DNA from: Phoronis australis
Taxonomy: Eukaryota > Phoronida > Phoronidae
Length of the DNA stretch: 57,148 nucleotides
Reading direction: 5' to 3'
NCBI GenBank assembly: GCA_002633005.1
Contig: NMRA01000852.1
Coordinates: forward strand, 60,359 to 117,506
Below, in pieces: positions 1-10,648 of this stretch. Under the pieces are notes generated by a model, which did not search any database, was not told the origin of the DNA, and saw only the letters and a program-made list of their open reading frames with translations. Position 1 is the first letter of the stretch. Each line of letters begins with the position of its first letter. The translations under genes and the position numbers were made by a program.

Positions 1-15
1 CCCCCCCCCCCCCCC
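1..15. repeat. poly-C tract at window edge
   Basis: Fifteen consecutive C at the very start of the window. It directly abuts LINE reading frame, so it may be a homopolymer or an assembly edge rather than a biological element. Confidence 0.6.
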
Positions 16-133
16 GCTTCCTACGGCCCTGGTTAAGTACTTTGAAAGCCAATGTGGTCACGTGAAGATTGTGTCGAGTACACAGTGTGGGCCACTTGAG
101 GCTATTCAAAGCCTTAACATTATTGGATCCCTT
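16..133 (-). pseudogene. LINE RT C-terminal fragment
   Basis: The minus strand reads openly through this stretch as a typical LINE RT C-terminus: a segment like ALNSLKWPTLCTRHNL followed by TLAFKVLNQG. This matches the pattern L-x2-L-x-W-x2-L-x2-R then AFK-x-L-x-G that follows the polymerase domain in CR1/L2 elements. It is the continuation of the RT frame found at 570-881, separated from it by the inserted TIR element. Confidence 0.65.
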
Positions 134-569
134 GTGCCCGGTTGCATGAAACAGTCCCAAATAGGGACTCAACTAAATTCCCTAAATCTTTTTTGTATTT
201 GTTTCGTTCTTTAGGCACAGATGTGATATGTTTTCTATAATTTTATCGTTATTGTGAGCTCTTCTTTGACTAATGACATTTTCTAATAATATAACTAAAA
301 ACTGAGTCCTTAATTCAATCAAAACAGTTAGGGATGTAGTCCTTAAATTGGGGGCGTTGCATAAAAAGATCCCTACTTATTTTCTATAATATTGAGAATT
401 CAATCCAGATTTCACTTTCGATTTGTATCAAATCCAAAAATTGGCTTAGTAATGATACTCAAACAGCATAAGATAGGACAATCGGTGTTTTCACAAGCCT
501 GCAAATAAGCAGTAGATTAAGGGACCTTAACTGAGTCCCTATTTGGGACTGTTTCATGCAACCGGGCAC
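134..569. mobile_element. non-autonomous TIR element nested in LINE copy 1
   Basis: The ends are inverted repeats of about 40 bp: the left end GTGCCCGGTTGCATGAAACA at 134 reappears reverse-complemented, ending at 569. The 436-bp element has no coding potential. LINE reverse-transcriptase sequence lies on both sides (16-133 and 570-881), so this is a younger insertion inside the RT region. No clear target-site duplication is visible, so the superfamily is undetermined. Confidence 0.75.
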
Positions 570-881
570 TGTAAACTCCAGTTAAAGTAACGCACCTTGG
601 TACTGTAATTTCTCCAAATGCTGGAGTGCACCAGACTGTTATATAATACCTCAATAATCAAGTTGTGGAAATATAAATATTTGAACAGAATGTGTAGAAT
701 TCAGATGATGAGAGACAAGCTTAAGTGGATTAATTCGTTTCTGAATTTTTTGTACGAGCTCCCGAAACTGAGGTGTGAACGAAAGTTTTTCATCTAACAC
801 TACATGTATACCAAGATGTCTATGCCACTGGATTCTAGGAATGATTTCATCGTTACGTTTAAGGTCATAGGATGGGTGCAC
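570..881 (-). pseudogene. LINE reverse transcriptase, thumb fragment
   Basis: The frame 881-651 contains the motif HRHLGIHVVLDEKLSF, the usual HLGI-x2-D-x-LSF block after the RT palm of CR1/L2 elements. A stop at about 651 separates this from a same-frame continuation to about 575. Part of LINE copy 1. Confidence 0.7.
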
Positions 882-980
882 AAAGAGGACAGAATTATAA
901 GATTTGGAGAAGGTGAGGTCAACGCTTTTTTATGGTTCAAATTTCAATCTCCATTCTTTGTGACCGATAGCTGACGTTAT

Positions 981-1244
981 TCATGTCGTGTTGTAGTTGC
1001 AATGAACTCTCAGGGTTGCCCCCTTCAATGGGTCAAAATAGCGCCGTGTCCTCTGCACAAAGGTTGTGCTGCCTGACAGGTTATCAGGAAGGTCATTGAT
1101 ATAAACCAAGAAGAGAAAAGGGCCTAATACGTTAGCCTGCGGTAGACCTGCGTTTACAAACCCAAGAGGGGATGGTGTTGAAACAACACCGTCTACACGA
1201 TCACTGTATGTACGATCATAGAGATACATGTATGAGGTGATCAT
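981..1244 (-). pseudogene. LINE reverse transcriptase, palm fragment
   Basis: Contains GLPQANVLGPFLFLVYINDLP, the RT block normally read as GVPQGSVLGPLLFL-x-YINDLP. The residues just after it should lead to the catalytic YADD box, but the frame degenerates there, consistent with a dead copy. Confidence 0.8.
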
Positions 1245-1359
1245 ATTGATAGGATTCCCATAATTGCTATAGGATCAAAGTTTGTGGAGTAGACGGTGAT
1301 GAGGGACACAGTCCAATGCAGAGGCTACATCTAAGTGTAAATGGATCTCATGAACTATT

Positions 1360-1881
1360 TCAACAAGTTGTGCCACGGTGTTGTTTCCGGCAAAAATCCA
1401 AATTGATGATGATTAATCTAGTTGTTTTGCTTGAGAAATGCAAGAATAATTTGAGCAATGATTTTCTCCAAAATTTTGGATTGAGCGTTAAGTAAAGATA
1501 TTGAGCGATAATTAGAAGTTTCAGTTTTGGAGTCTTTTTGTGTATAGGGACCATAATTCCATGTTTCTAAGAAGACAGATATATACTTAGCTTAAGAGGT
1601 TTGTTAAATAGGTTGGTTAGAGGCATGGTAATTTCGTTTTCAATCATTTTGATCGTCCTGTTTGTAATAAAAGCTGTGCCATCATTTTTATTAGGGTCAA
1701 TTTCATGGAGGTACTTCCGGAGATTTGTTTGATTAGCCAGGGTATCAGACCGTTGATTGGGACAACGTTCTTGAAAAAGGGGAAAATTACTTACATCATT
1801 TGCTGCATTGTGGCTTTCGTTCGTGAAAAAAATTGAGAAGTAGTTCACACTTGTCACTGCTACTTCAGGCAAGGTTACCAT
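1360..1881 (-). pseudogene. LINE linker and RT N-terminal fragments
   Basis: Two frames, 1881-1567 and 1554-1360. The first contains LRKYLHEIDPNKNDGTAFI and is clearly homologous to the plus copy at 57016-57080 (VRKYLNEIDPNKNDGTALI). The second begins VPIHKK, the start of RT motif block 0/1, followed by degraded SLLP-like sequence. A frameshift separates them. Confidence 0.75.
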
Positions 1882-2265
1882 TGCGGTTGATGAATGGGTA
1901 AAAGGATTATTGTTGATTACAGCGTATTTTATTGATAATATTCCATTATACTTTGGAGTTCTTGCTTACACTGTTAATTTGTGAAAAAATCTTTGGGCGG
2001 TGATCAGCTTTGGCGTGATTTACTAAAGTCTCTTTCAGGCGTGATGGCCCTTTTATCAGTTGTAGATTACAAAAGTGTTGTTAGATAGTCTGAACGAGCT
2101 GTAATGTGTGTTTCTTGTGCGGATTGCCCGTTTAATATTATTGTTGAACCATGGTTGGCTGCTGTATTTAATTATCTTTTTAGCTGATGTGACGGTTGTT
2201 GTTTAAAATGTCATAAGGAGTACCAGTGAAGAGTGAAACAGTGTCACCAATTTCTACGGTGTTCA

Positions 2266-2607
2266 CTATGGTGTCCCAATCAGCGGTGAGGATATGCTGA
2301 CGCAGATTATATATGTCGACGTGATCATATTTCCATATGGTTCGTGTGCTGTTAGTGTGGTTTCAACTGTGTGGTGATCATAATTACCAACAGGAGGTAG
2401 TACAGAACACGATTCAGTGATACTCAAATAGTTTGTTATGCAGAGATCAATACACGATCGAGAAATGCCGGTCATGCGAGTTGACTCATTAATTAGCTGT
2501 ATGAAGTCATTCAAAAGTAAGATATCAAACAATCGTAGTCCGGCAGTATTGTCATGATCATCATTAAGCCATGTAGAATTTCGGGCATTAAAAGCGCCAT
2601 TCATCAT
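2266..2607 (-). pseudogene. LINE APE-type endonuclease, C-terminal half
   Basis: The exonuclease-endonuclease-phosphatase fold is recognisable from NGAFNARNSTW (a decayed GDFNARN catalytic block), then SRSCIDLCITN and LPPVGNYDHH (the terminal SDH catalytic block, here YDH). The stretch between 2467 and 2730 is absent from the plus copy. It belongs to LINE copy 1; the catalytic aspartate in GDFN has become A. Confidence 0.8.
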
Positions 2608-2860
2608 AATTATACTACCGCTATTGCGGTTAAAGTCCGCTAACTGATTGGGTAGAGCTTTGAAGTAATGTTTTCTTTCAATGGGTGACTGAGTAATAAA
2701 ACACCTATATTACTGTAACCGAAATAAATTTCAATCCAGCAGTTGCAAAACTTAGGACAAGTTAAGCTAGGACATTATTTAAATATGAGTGTGTTTTTAG
2801 TGAACCAAAAGATGCCACGACCACTGTTACTGTGATAGGCTAAACTGTAACCTGAAATTA

Positions 2861-3205
2861 TTACAGTAGTTCATTATCAAAGTTGTCTTTGGTAACATTA
2901 CAAGTTTCACAAAGGGCGACAATCATATTATCGTTGGACAGTGCAAACATTTTTAACAGTTGGAATCTGGAGAAATTGCTTGATTTGATGATATTAATGT
3001 TTGAAGACAATATTTTGATAGTAATATTGTCGCCAGGCCCAGGATTATCCTCAACATCGGCAGCAGCTAACAGAAAGCAGGTGCAATAATGATTCCATAA
3101 TCCATGCACTAGATGTTATGTGAACAGACACGTCAGTAACCTGAACCTGTATAACATAATGTCTCATAGTATGCACTCCAGTCGAGAAGAATTGAGCTGA
3201 TACCA
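2861..3205 (-). pseudogene. LINE ORF2 N-terminal part with 2A motif
   Basis: The frame 3109-2861 carries DVEDNPGP (bases 3058-3035), matching the 2A consensus D[VI]ExNPGP. It is preceded by a hydrophobic run (CTCFLLAAA) and followed by the start of the endonuclease (NITIKILSSNINI, then MIVALCET). A second frame, upstream from about 3165, reads MRHYVIQVQVTDVSV and aligns with MRYHAMRVQLTDVSY of the plus copy, so one frameshift lies between about 3110 and 3090. The 2A-EN stretch is about 74% identical to the plus copy over 65 residues. Confidence 0.8.
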
Positions 3206-3208
3206 TAC

Positions 3209-3677
3209 CACCCGTTCCAAACCCCGTAACACCATTCAAGAGTCTATTAAATGCAAACCGTTACGTGCTTTCAGCTCATTGTAATATATTACTACAATAC
3301 ATTATACACAGTAACACTCTTCAACTAGTCCTACATGCGTGTTACAGTGCGCTCCAGGATCAAGTCGACGTTAACTCTTGTTGCCAAGATTTTCGCTTAT
3401 ATTCAGCTTCGAGACTAGGGGCAATCTATATTTCTCGCTGAATTTACAAAATGGCAGTCTCAGATGAAAATACCGCTATCCCAGAACTCTTAGGTCTTGC
3501 GACTTCTCGTTGCTCAAAGAAAAGGCCGTCTCGTTGTGGGCACTGTAACACGCATGTAGGACTCGTTGAAGCTACGGTGTATAATGTATTGTAGTAATAT
3601 ATTACAATGAGCTGCAAGCATGTAACGGCTTGCATTTAATAGACTCTTGAATGGTGTTACGACGTTTGGAACGGGTG
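3209..3677. mobile_element. foldback (long-TIR) element inserted in LINE copy 1
   Basis: The arms are 3209-3350 and 3540-3677, near-perfect reverse complements of about 140 bp around a 189-bp centre. The outer ends read CCCGTTCCAAAC and its complement. LINE leader sequence resumes on both sides (3198-3205 and 3678 onward), so this is an insertion. The flanks TGATACCAT (3198-3206) and TGACTACAT (3676-3684) resemble an imperfect 9-bp duplication. That size, with long arms, would suit a Mutator-like or foldback element. A 47-codon frame starts at 3451 in the centre. Confidence 0.8.
3451..3594 (+). CDS. small ORF inside the foldback element, unknown
   Basis: An ATG at 3451 opens 47 codons running from the unique centre into the right arm and ending at TAG. 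It begins MAVSDENTAIPELLGL and contains a Cys-His cluster (SRCSKK, then CGHCNTHVG) resembling half of a zinc knuckle. I do not recognise the family. It could be a captured host exon or chance. Confidence 0.25.
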   Translation: MAVSDENTAIPELLGLATSRCSKKRPSRCGHCNTHVGLVEATVYNVL

Positions 3678-3704
3678 ACTACATGTATACAGGGAGAAAC
3701 ATTG

Positions 3705-3938
3705 TCAGACGAGAGTAACTCGCTCTACTCGAGGCACCCAATAAATGCTTATTGACAATTTAAAAGCGGTTAAAGGGGTAAGGTTGTCTGAACAAACAGG
3801 AGAGTCATTTTGAAACAACGAAATGATATCACGAGTTCGCTTACAGATATATAGATAACAAGTTAGTTTGATAGCACGACTTAAAAATTTAATCTTAGGA
3901 AACGAGTTAGTCGTGTTGTAGATGAATACAAAACACAT
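3705..3938 (-). pseudogene. LINE ORF2 leader region, copy 1
   Basis: The frame of 77 codons begins MCFVF and contains FPKI, CKR, DII, NDSP and DNL, all shared with the plus copy at 55495-55700. About 39 of the first 63 residues are identical, and DNA identity is near 79% over the first 53 codons. Most differences change amino acids, so this copy has drifted freely. It ends at TGA where the plus copy has TTA. This region lies upstream of the 2A motif. Its function is unknown. Confidence 0.6.
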
Positions 3939-5065
3939 ATTTGTTTGAAAACGTAAGAAGGCAAATCAGATGATAATGATTGACCTAAAGATATGTACAA
4001 AGGAAAATGGCCAATTAATCAAAGACAAGAGAAAGTAAAAAAATAAGAGTATCAAAACACGCTGGAGAAAACAAAAATGAAGTATTGAAGATTCCCCACT
4101 ATGGATAACTTAGTTGTACCATATTTTAGAAAAAGTATGAGGCTATAAGTACGTACCAATATAGGCTATCCTGTAATGACAGATCAGCTGATGTGTTCAG
4201 TGTTGTCTAATGACTTGAAGTTCACATTCTCAAGGATTGGAACACCAGTTTTCATAGAAGTTATTTTAAGTTAAAGTACGGTGATAGACAACGCGCAATG
4301 TGAATTCTCTCGTGAAAATACGTGAGAAGTGTCAACACCACTGACAAAGGTAATGTACAGAATCAAAATAACTAGCAATTTCATATGCAGTTGGCCACAG
4401 ACAAAATCAAAATTCTGCGAAACACGTCAGTCAGAAAGCCACAGACTGCCACTAAGTAGCTCACACACAAGAATCAAAGTCCTATGTTAGTATATCTTGC
4501 AATGTCTGTTGGTGTCACACAACCAAAAAAATGTGGGTAATAAATGTATCAGTTGTCACCGCAGTCTCAAAACAACCAAAAATACCAATTTTAAGACAGT
4601 ATGTAGGCCGTTGCAAAGGAACTGTATTACATTTAGGTAACGTTAGAGGAAACCATAAGAAGCAATAAACAGCAAAAATTGTGCCCCAAACATGAATTCC
4701 TGGCATTGTCGTTGTCTGAGGTCAGTAAGCCGTTGTGATCACTGCGGAACTGGATAAAGTACAGCAACACTGGTAGGAAGATAACTTGAGAGTGAATTGG
4801 TATTGCATACATGTAAGGGAGAAAACCGGCAAGACATGGGGGTGGAGCGGGAGGTGATAAGAGTATACAAACAATATGATGGATGCCGATACGGAGTAAT
4901 TAGACGCAAAGAGAAAGGCCTCACAACCAATTGGGTTATGAACAACAATAGGACAAACGAGCTGGAAATAATTTAAACGTCACAGTTTTCCAACGCTAGA
5001 GTCACTCTTAGAGGAAACCCGTTTGATCCTGTTATCATGCGGCTGTACGATTATGTTACTTAATG
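3939..5065 (-). mobile_element. LINE inter-ORF spacer and ORF1 end, copy 1
   Basis: Reverse-complemented, this block aligns with 54240-55494 of the plus copy. The ORF1 end (GCATGATAACAGGAT... to a TAA at about 4975) is followed by about 1 kb of spacer without a shared reading frame. It shows that the long gap between ORF1 and ORF2 is an original feature of the element and not an accident of one copy. Confidence 0.65.
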
Positions 5066-5287
5066 CAAATCATCTGGACTGGGTTGCATAAAACTTTAAA
5101 ATTATCTGCTGGATAAATTTTATTCTTGCATGACGTCAGGTGCATTGTTCAACAATAACAACGTGATGCGTCAGTAATAATGCGACGTCGTTGTTGCTAT
5201 CATACGGCGTATCACTGGGGCAACTGGGCCCTGTAGACTAAACGCATAAGCAATGCTAGAAAGGATAGACCAGTTCTGAATGTAACA

Positions 5288-5521
5288 GTGGGGAAACTGA
5301 TTGGCAAAGCTTTGGTCTCGAGATCTTTAGGTGCGGCCGCCTGGCTTAGCACTGAACACGACGGTCCTAAAATAATTCAGTTGCTAAATGTTCTTAAGTC
5401 GTCTGAAGGGATTCAAACGCTACACGAACAACTGGTAATACATGTAGCTGTCTTGCGGCGAGAAAAAATCCAGTCAAAGTCAGCTGCTCTCATGGAAAAT
5501 ATACGGCAAAATCTCGAGTAA
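5288..5521 (+). CDS. unrecognised 77-codon ORF within TIR element
   Basis: Opens with GTG at 5288 (no ATG until later) and ends at TAA 5519-5521. The product is lysine- and leucine-rich with a likely helical C-terminal half (LNVLKSSEGIQTLHEQ). No domain is recognised. It could be a captured exon fragment or a random frame. Confidence 0.2.
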   Translation: MGKLIGKALVSRSLGAAAWLSTEHDGPKIIQLLNVLKSSEGIQTLHEQLVIHVAVLRREKIQSKSAALMENIRQNLE

Positions 5522-5575
5522 TCTCGCGAATTCTTCCATTTTAGCGAGGTCCTAGTAGTGAGGTACTACGCGTTT
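5512..5575. repeat. fragment of 141-bp MITE family
   Basis: AATCTCGCGAATTCTT followed by TTAGCGAGGTCCTAG resembles the right half of the complete copies at 46159-46299 and 48800-48940. The left half is missing. Confidence 0.4.
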
Positions 5576-7165
5576 CTGAACTTCATACAGGATTAGCTAT
5601 GAGACAAGATCAAAGTAAAAGGATGCAGCAACCAACCAATGGACTTGAAGAAACAGGTGTTAAGCTGAGTGACACCATATATGCAGATCGTCTGGAACAG
5701 TATTATCGAAAATAATAATGTTGTAATCGATCGTATTATTTGCAGAAGAATGAAAAAATAAGGGTGACAGGGAGCGACTGATGTAAATCTTGGCCAAGAA
5801 CTAAGAATTGAAATGACCATCATTCGTCCCTCACCTTTTCTCGTGATGTCCTGTTATTCGTTCGTGAAATAGTTTCCCGCATGTCCCCCATGTGAAGTCG
5901 CCATTTCTGGACTTTCTCTGAAGCTGGACTGGTTGATTGTAAGCCTCACAGCTTGACAGCACATTGTAAGTAAGCTACACTCCGTGAAACCTAACTAGTG
6001 AACCTGGGCAAAGCTGCATAAAAGTTATACCCTGCGTAGGAACAATGACGTTGCGTTATCACGCGCCACGTTATTATTGTTGAACAATGAATCTGACGTC
6101 ATGCAACAACCAAACGTATCAAGAGGATAATTTTAAACTTTTATGCAAACTCAGCCCAGGGCTATGGATTGTACAGTAGTTTACTTATAACAGTCGGCAC
6201 TAGTTTTACTCTTGCAGGGTGCATTTAACTGCTTTCCTAGATAGCCTTTTTGAATGGATTATTTTTGGCCTTCCATGAGTCAGGCGTACAGTACGATGAA
6301 GCAGTATCGAGTTGGCTAGTACGGTTAGAGCCAAAGTTCTTGGGCGGTATAATGTTTGTGCTTTACATGTAACTTGCAATTTTGGCGAGTTTGGTCCCCT
6401 TGGTTACCGTAATAAATGCCTTTATCCTAACCTACTTAATAAACACTTAATAAACGGTGCGCCTAACTTAACACCTTGCAGAAACTTACATCTTTGCTAA
6501 AATTTTCGGGACTCCTACCCAATTCACCATTACGTAAGGCACGTGCGTATTTCCCAAGAGAGCATCAGAATGACGTTTTCTTCATTTTCGCCGACGTTGG
6601 AAAGCTCGGACAGTGTTGTGTTGGACACTACCACTTGCGAAACGTGTCGCTTAATATCTGTTAATACTGTCTAGAGTTCCTTCATCCATGTGTGTTCAAA
6701 CATTTTCGTTTTAAGGTCAGTAGTGAGAATGTTATGATGGATGGTCTTTTTGATAATGTGGGCTAAAGTACATCGGTCCTTAACTGCAGTTGACAAGATG
6801 AATGTTCAGATAGTTATAGTTCAAATTTTTATGCGCCCACATATTGATATGCGGGTGCATTAGGTCGTCATCCCTGTCCGCCAGGCATCGTGCGGCGTCC
6901 GTCATTATTGCATGTCCCAGATACCCGGACGCAGGGGTCTTCGGGAAATTTTGTTGATATGAACATTTGTAGGTGGCAAAGCATCAGCAAATTTCGGACA
7001 TATTTGAATACCGATTTTCACACTAGTGGCGCTTGTTTACTTTACACTTGCCTTTGCAGCTTCAAAATTTCTTAACCCATTTTCATTAAATCTGGCAAAA
7101 TAATAAGCATATATTAGGGAGATGGCGCCATTTTCTCGTTTCTGGGTTATTCGACATTTTTGTTA

Positions 7166-7242
7166 TTATTTATTTATTATTGTGATATTTAAAATGAGGG
7201 TGGCCTCTTCAGTGATAGCACTGCTTTCCAAGAGGGCCCTCA
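7166..7242 (+). repeat. dispersed 76-bp repeat, copy 1
   Basis: Almost identical, in inverted orientation, to 17355-17431. The shared core reads GGCCTCTTCAGTGATAGCAC followed by TGCTTTCCAAGAGGGCCCT. Only about one base differs, so the copies separated recently or are maintained. Confidence 0.8.
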
Positions 7243-8904
7243 TTAACTTTCCAATCGCATTTTCATAACAAATTGGCAAGTAGGTTTCTGTTGAAAAGAT
7301 GACAACACGTGTCCATTTTCAAATGGATTTAAATTATTGCACGTTGTCTTACGGTCACTTGTTATTGCTTTATCATGGTTTGTGGCGTCAGTACTTCCAC
7401 ATCACTCTAAAGTCACTGTAAAAACTTGGCAACTGTCATACGCGTTTCTTTTCGAAAGTACATTGCAGAAGAAAATTGATTCTCTTTGGTGGTAAACACG
7501 TGTGTCATTCTAATTAACCGGAAGTTATGCCTCTTTGAGTAGAATAAATTCAAATACAGAAGACAACAAGGTATTCTTTTGTAAACGTGTTATTGATTTG
7601 CGTCGGTTTTATTGTTGTTGTTGATTTGTAATGCATTTTTCAGTTTGGCACATACACAATATGCATGTTGCCGGGTCAGTGTTTCGTTAATGGTGGGTAT
7701 CGTACATGTACGACCACAGACGTTAGAGTGCAATTACAATCGCTTTAACCATTCAACTCGCACAATCATATACGATGTTTCTTTGCCCTTTGAATGCTGC
7801 ATTTTGCAAACATTATACTTTATCACCTCACATATTGACCGCTTGTGGCGCTCACAGTTCAACAGCTAAAGATTTTTCCTTTAAAATAACGTAAATCATA
7901 CTTTTGGAAATCTTCAATTAATCAAGTTGCTTGTGACTTTCATGTCCAAGCTATTGGTTTAACTATTGATACCACTTTCATTTTATGCTAGTTTCTCATT
8001 TAGTTCATTACACCTCTTAAATTCCGTATACTTCAAAATCATCACCTTATCAACATTCATGCATGTATTGGTTAACTGATATTTCCATGGCACAGCAGCC
8101 TCGTGACTATAGCTTATAATGTTTTACACATTAGTTTGTCTCTGATTTTTACTTTACCTTTTAAGTTTACTCTGATGTAAATGTATCATTTTGAGAGTGT
8201 ATAAAATCAGGCAAGCACCATTTAGTAATCATGGTGAATGAAAATAATCACGAATCATCTAGATGTTAGACGAAATCACGTGTGAAAGGGCAGTTTTTCA
8301 TTTCTTATACATGTAGTTCTCAAACAGTTCAGAGTTTGGACAGACCGTTGAGGGAAACCATACAGACCGTTGTTTTATTCCCCCAAGAGTAAAGCCGTGG
8401 AACTTTGAAATGATGTGTGCTTGCTTGCAATCAAGTTAAATTATGTTTACTTCTACGTTGACTTGTGTATCTAATTCGACTTTCTACTTTCAGAAATGTG
8501 CAGTTTTACTAAGTTAAATTGTCTAGTTTCACAGACATTTGGCTAATTAAGCAGACCTAAGTTAATAAGATGCTATTTAACCCTAAAAGGGCATTGTATT
8601 AAATAAATGCAACAATTAATCGGTTCTAACATACAACTAAATCTCACATTTGCACGAGTTGCGCACTAAACAAAAGCTCATTCATAGTTATTGTCAAAAG
8701 AGCGAGATCCTGACAGCGGTCATGACTGGCTGATGCCAGTGACGTGGCAAGTGGGGCCTCGACTGCTTATCACATCATAGACTATAGAAAACAAGTATCT
8801 ATGATCACATACATGTAATTGGAAGCGTTTACACATCGTATTTTATCGTTGTATCAGCCGTTCTTATTTGTTTCTGTTTGCCGCCATGCTGTAAAAGGTT
8901 CGCC

Positions 8905-8958
8905 ATGCCTTTTTGTATGGCTCCTGGTTGTTCGAAGTCCTCAAAAAGTGTCTTTTGA
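8905..8958 (+). pseudogene. possible THAP zinc-finger N-terminus fragment
   Basis: An ATG at 8905 reads MPFCMAPGCSKSSKSVF then stop. The C-x-APGC opening matches the usual start of THAP domains (C-x2-4-C). The following sequence in the same frame, VDGIRIPS, could be a decayed SFHRIP block. Too short to be sure. Confidence 0.3.
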
Positions 8959-9520
8959 GTGGATGGTATTCGCATTCCATCGATTACCCTAGCCTTGGAA
9001 GAAAGCTATATACTAAATAATTATACAGGTTGGCGCCGGTATGGGTAAAACATGTAAAAATAAAATCTGACTCTAAATTAGTGTCATAAAAACTGACCTC
9101 TTCCTTGATTAATCTAACTTAGGCCTATTTACCGGTGTTGAAAATTTAGCGTTCTGTTGCTGAAATTGTGATGTGTTCATTTATTATGTAAGCCAACACC
9201 GCGTGTACTCTTGAGTCGGCTTTTGGCATTTACATGTACGTCACTTGACCTCGACCAGTTTCTTTTCCCCCGATTCTTTTATCAACTGTTCTTCGCTGCC
9301 GGCACAAGACTGAGTACATGTCACAAAAAATTGTCGGGTCTTGTCTCATTTTGTTACAAGTTTTTAGTATTTTAAAACCAGCAAACCGAGTTTTAGAACA
9401 AACCTTACAGCTGCGAAGCTGTCATCATCTCCTGAAAGTCGTCGCAAATTTTAAGAATTGGCGCGTACGCCTTGTCACGAGCGTGCTGTTTTTGAAACGG
9501 ACGACACTTTTCTTTGTTAC

Positions 9521-10640
9521 CACAGCCACAGGCGCTTAGGTTTATCGCAAATGACGTCACTCAATAATATATATAAGAAAACATAAAGGTTGGACACTTA
9601 AACGTTGCCAAGCCGAGGCTCCCAACTTCAACAGTCCAAAATCCAAATAAAATCTGCGTGCACCTCCCTCAGCCTGGTGTTGCATAAACCTTCGAAGCCT
9701 TATCTTTCCTAGATCCCATTAACTGTCTTCGTGAGTGGTGAATTGGCAATGGAATTTCTAAAACTCTGAATTCAAGGACCTGAAATAGTAAACATGGCGG
9801 ATTTCAGTTGTGCTTCAACTTGTACGCCTGTCGTAGGTGAAATTTCGAGTTTGAGCAAGCAACCTACATTGTATATTTCAAATTCAATAATTCTAATTCA
9901 AAACTCAACTAATTGAGAATGTTAAAGTTAGTATTTTTATTTTTAATGATTATTTGTAACTTTATTCCACTGACGGCTCATTTTAGTCCTTAACTTAGAA
10001 TTTTATTACATAAACTGGCGTATCTTGTTTGTCATCTTGACATTACGCACTTTTTTGATTGAAGCACCGAACAACACACACTCGGCCAGGAAACGCAGTC
10101 CGTGCAAGTTTTACAATGCGCGTGGCCGACGAGTCAACTCAATGGTTTTGGCCAAAAGTAAAACCTTCATAAGAAATCACAGTACACAAAAAACTTCGCA
10201 TATCAATACAGTATCAGGATAATTTATATTTGACACAAATATGTGAGTAATAAGATTTATTAGCAATAAAGTGTTCTCTGCTTCTCATGATCAAGTAGTC
10301 GAGGGATAGACGATGAAAGCCGGATTTAGCTCGGGAGCGTCCGTCAAAAACCCGTGTGCGAAGACCGTCTGCCATGACATCACGGAATCATTTCCATGAA
10401 TTTGTGATTTTGGCATTCTTTTGGCATTTTTGTCGCCAAATCACCACTCGACAGCAATTTGAAGAGATCGAATGGAAGAAAGTATTCTAAAAGTTGTCCG
10501 ATGCTAGTTTCGTGGAGTTCCATGCACATTTGAGTAGAAAATTCTGAGCAAACAGATTTCGAGTGTCCAACCTTTATGTTTTCTTATGTACAGTGTATAT
10601 TATTGAGTGACGTCATTTGCGATAAACCCAAGCGCCTGTG
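9521..10640. mobile_element. TIR element with 8-bp target-site duplication
   Basis: The left arm (about 9527-9604) and the right arm (about 10547-10640) are inverted copies: CACAGGCGCT, TTTATCGCAAATGACGTCAC, then AAAACATAAAGGTTGGACAC. The direct repeat TTTGTTAC flanks the element at 9513-9520 and 10641-10648, an 8-bp target duplication as made by hAT, P or Merlin transposases. No transposase frame is present, so it is a non-autonomous copy of 1.1 kb. Confidence 0.8.
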
Positions 10641-10648
10641 TTTGTTAC

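Larger units (their letters stand above)
1..5065 (-). mobile_element. decayed CR1/L2-type LINE copy with 2A motif (copy 1)
   Basis: Read on the minus strand from 5065 to 1, the order is: end of ORF1 (about 5062-4975), a spacer of about 1 kb, an N-terminal leader frame (3938-3705), a 2A motif (3058-3035), endonuclease fragments, linker and reverse transcriptase down to base 1. Every block can be aligned by eye with the plus-strand copy at 53583-57148, including the non-coding spacer (4515-4706 matches about 54640-54780). Frameshifts and stops make it a dead copy. It is interrupted by a TIR element at 134-569 and a foldback at 3209-3677. It is cut at 5065 by, or truncated next to, another TIR element. 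The RT C-terminus runs off the left edge of the window. Confidence 0.85.
5074..6159. mobile_element. TIR element, about 1.09 kb
   Basis: The left end (TTGCATAAAACTTTAAAATTAT, from about 5083) is the reverse complement of the right end near 6110-6148. The similarity extends about 95 bp inward, including TTGCATGACGTCAG and ATTGTTCAACAATAA. No transposase is visible, so it is probably non-autonomous. A 77-codon frame lies at 5288-5521. Its left edge coincides with the point where LINE copy 1 stops. Confidence 0.7.
6160..9520. other. intergenic, no gene recognised
   Basis: Short frames only, none with domain similarity or codon bias that I can support. It contains one dispersed repeat (7166-7242), a possible THAP start (8905-8958) and several TACATGTA palindromes. 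Confidence 0.5.
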
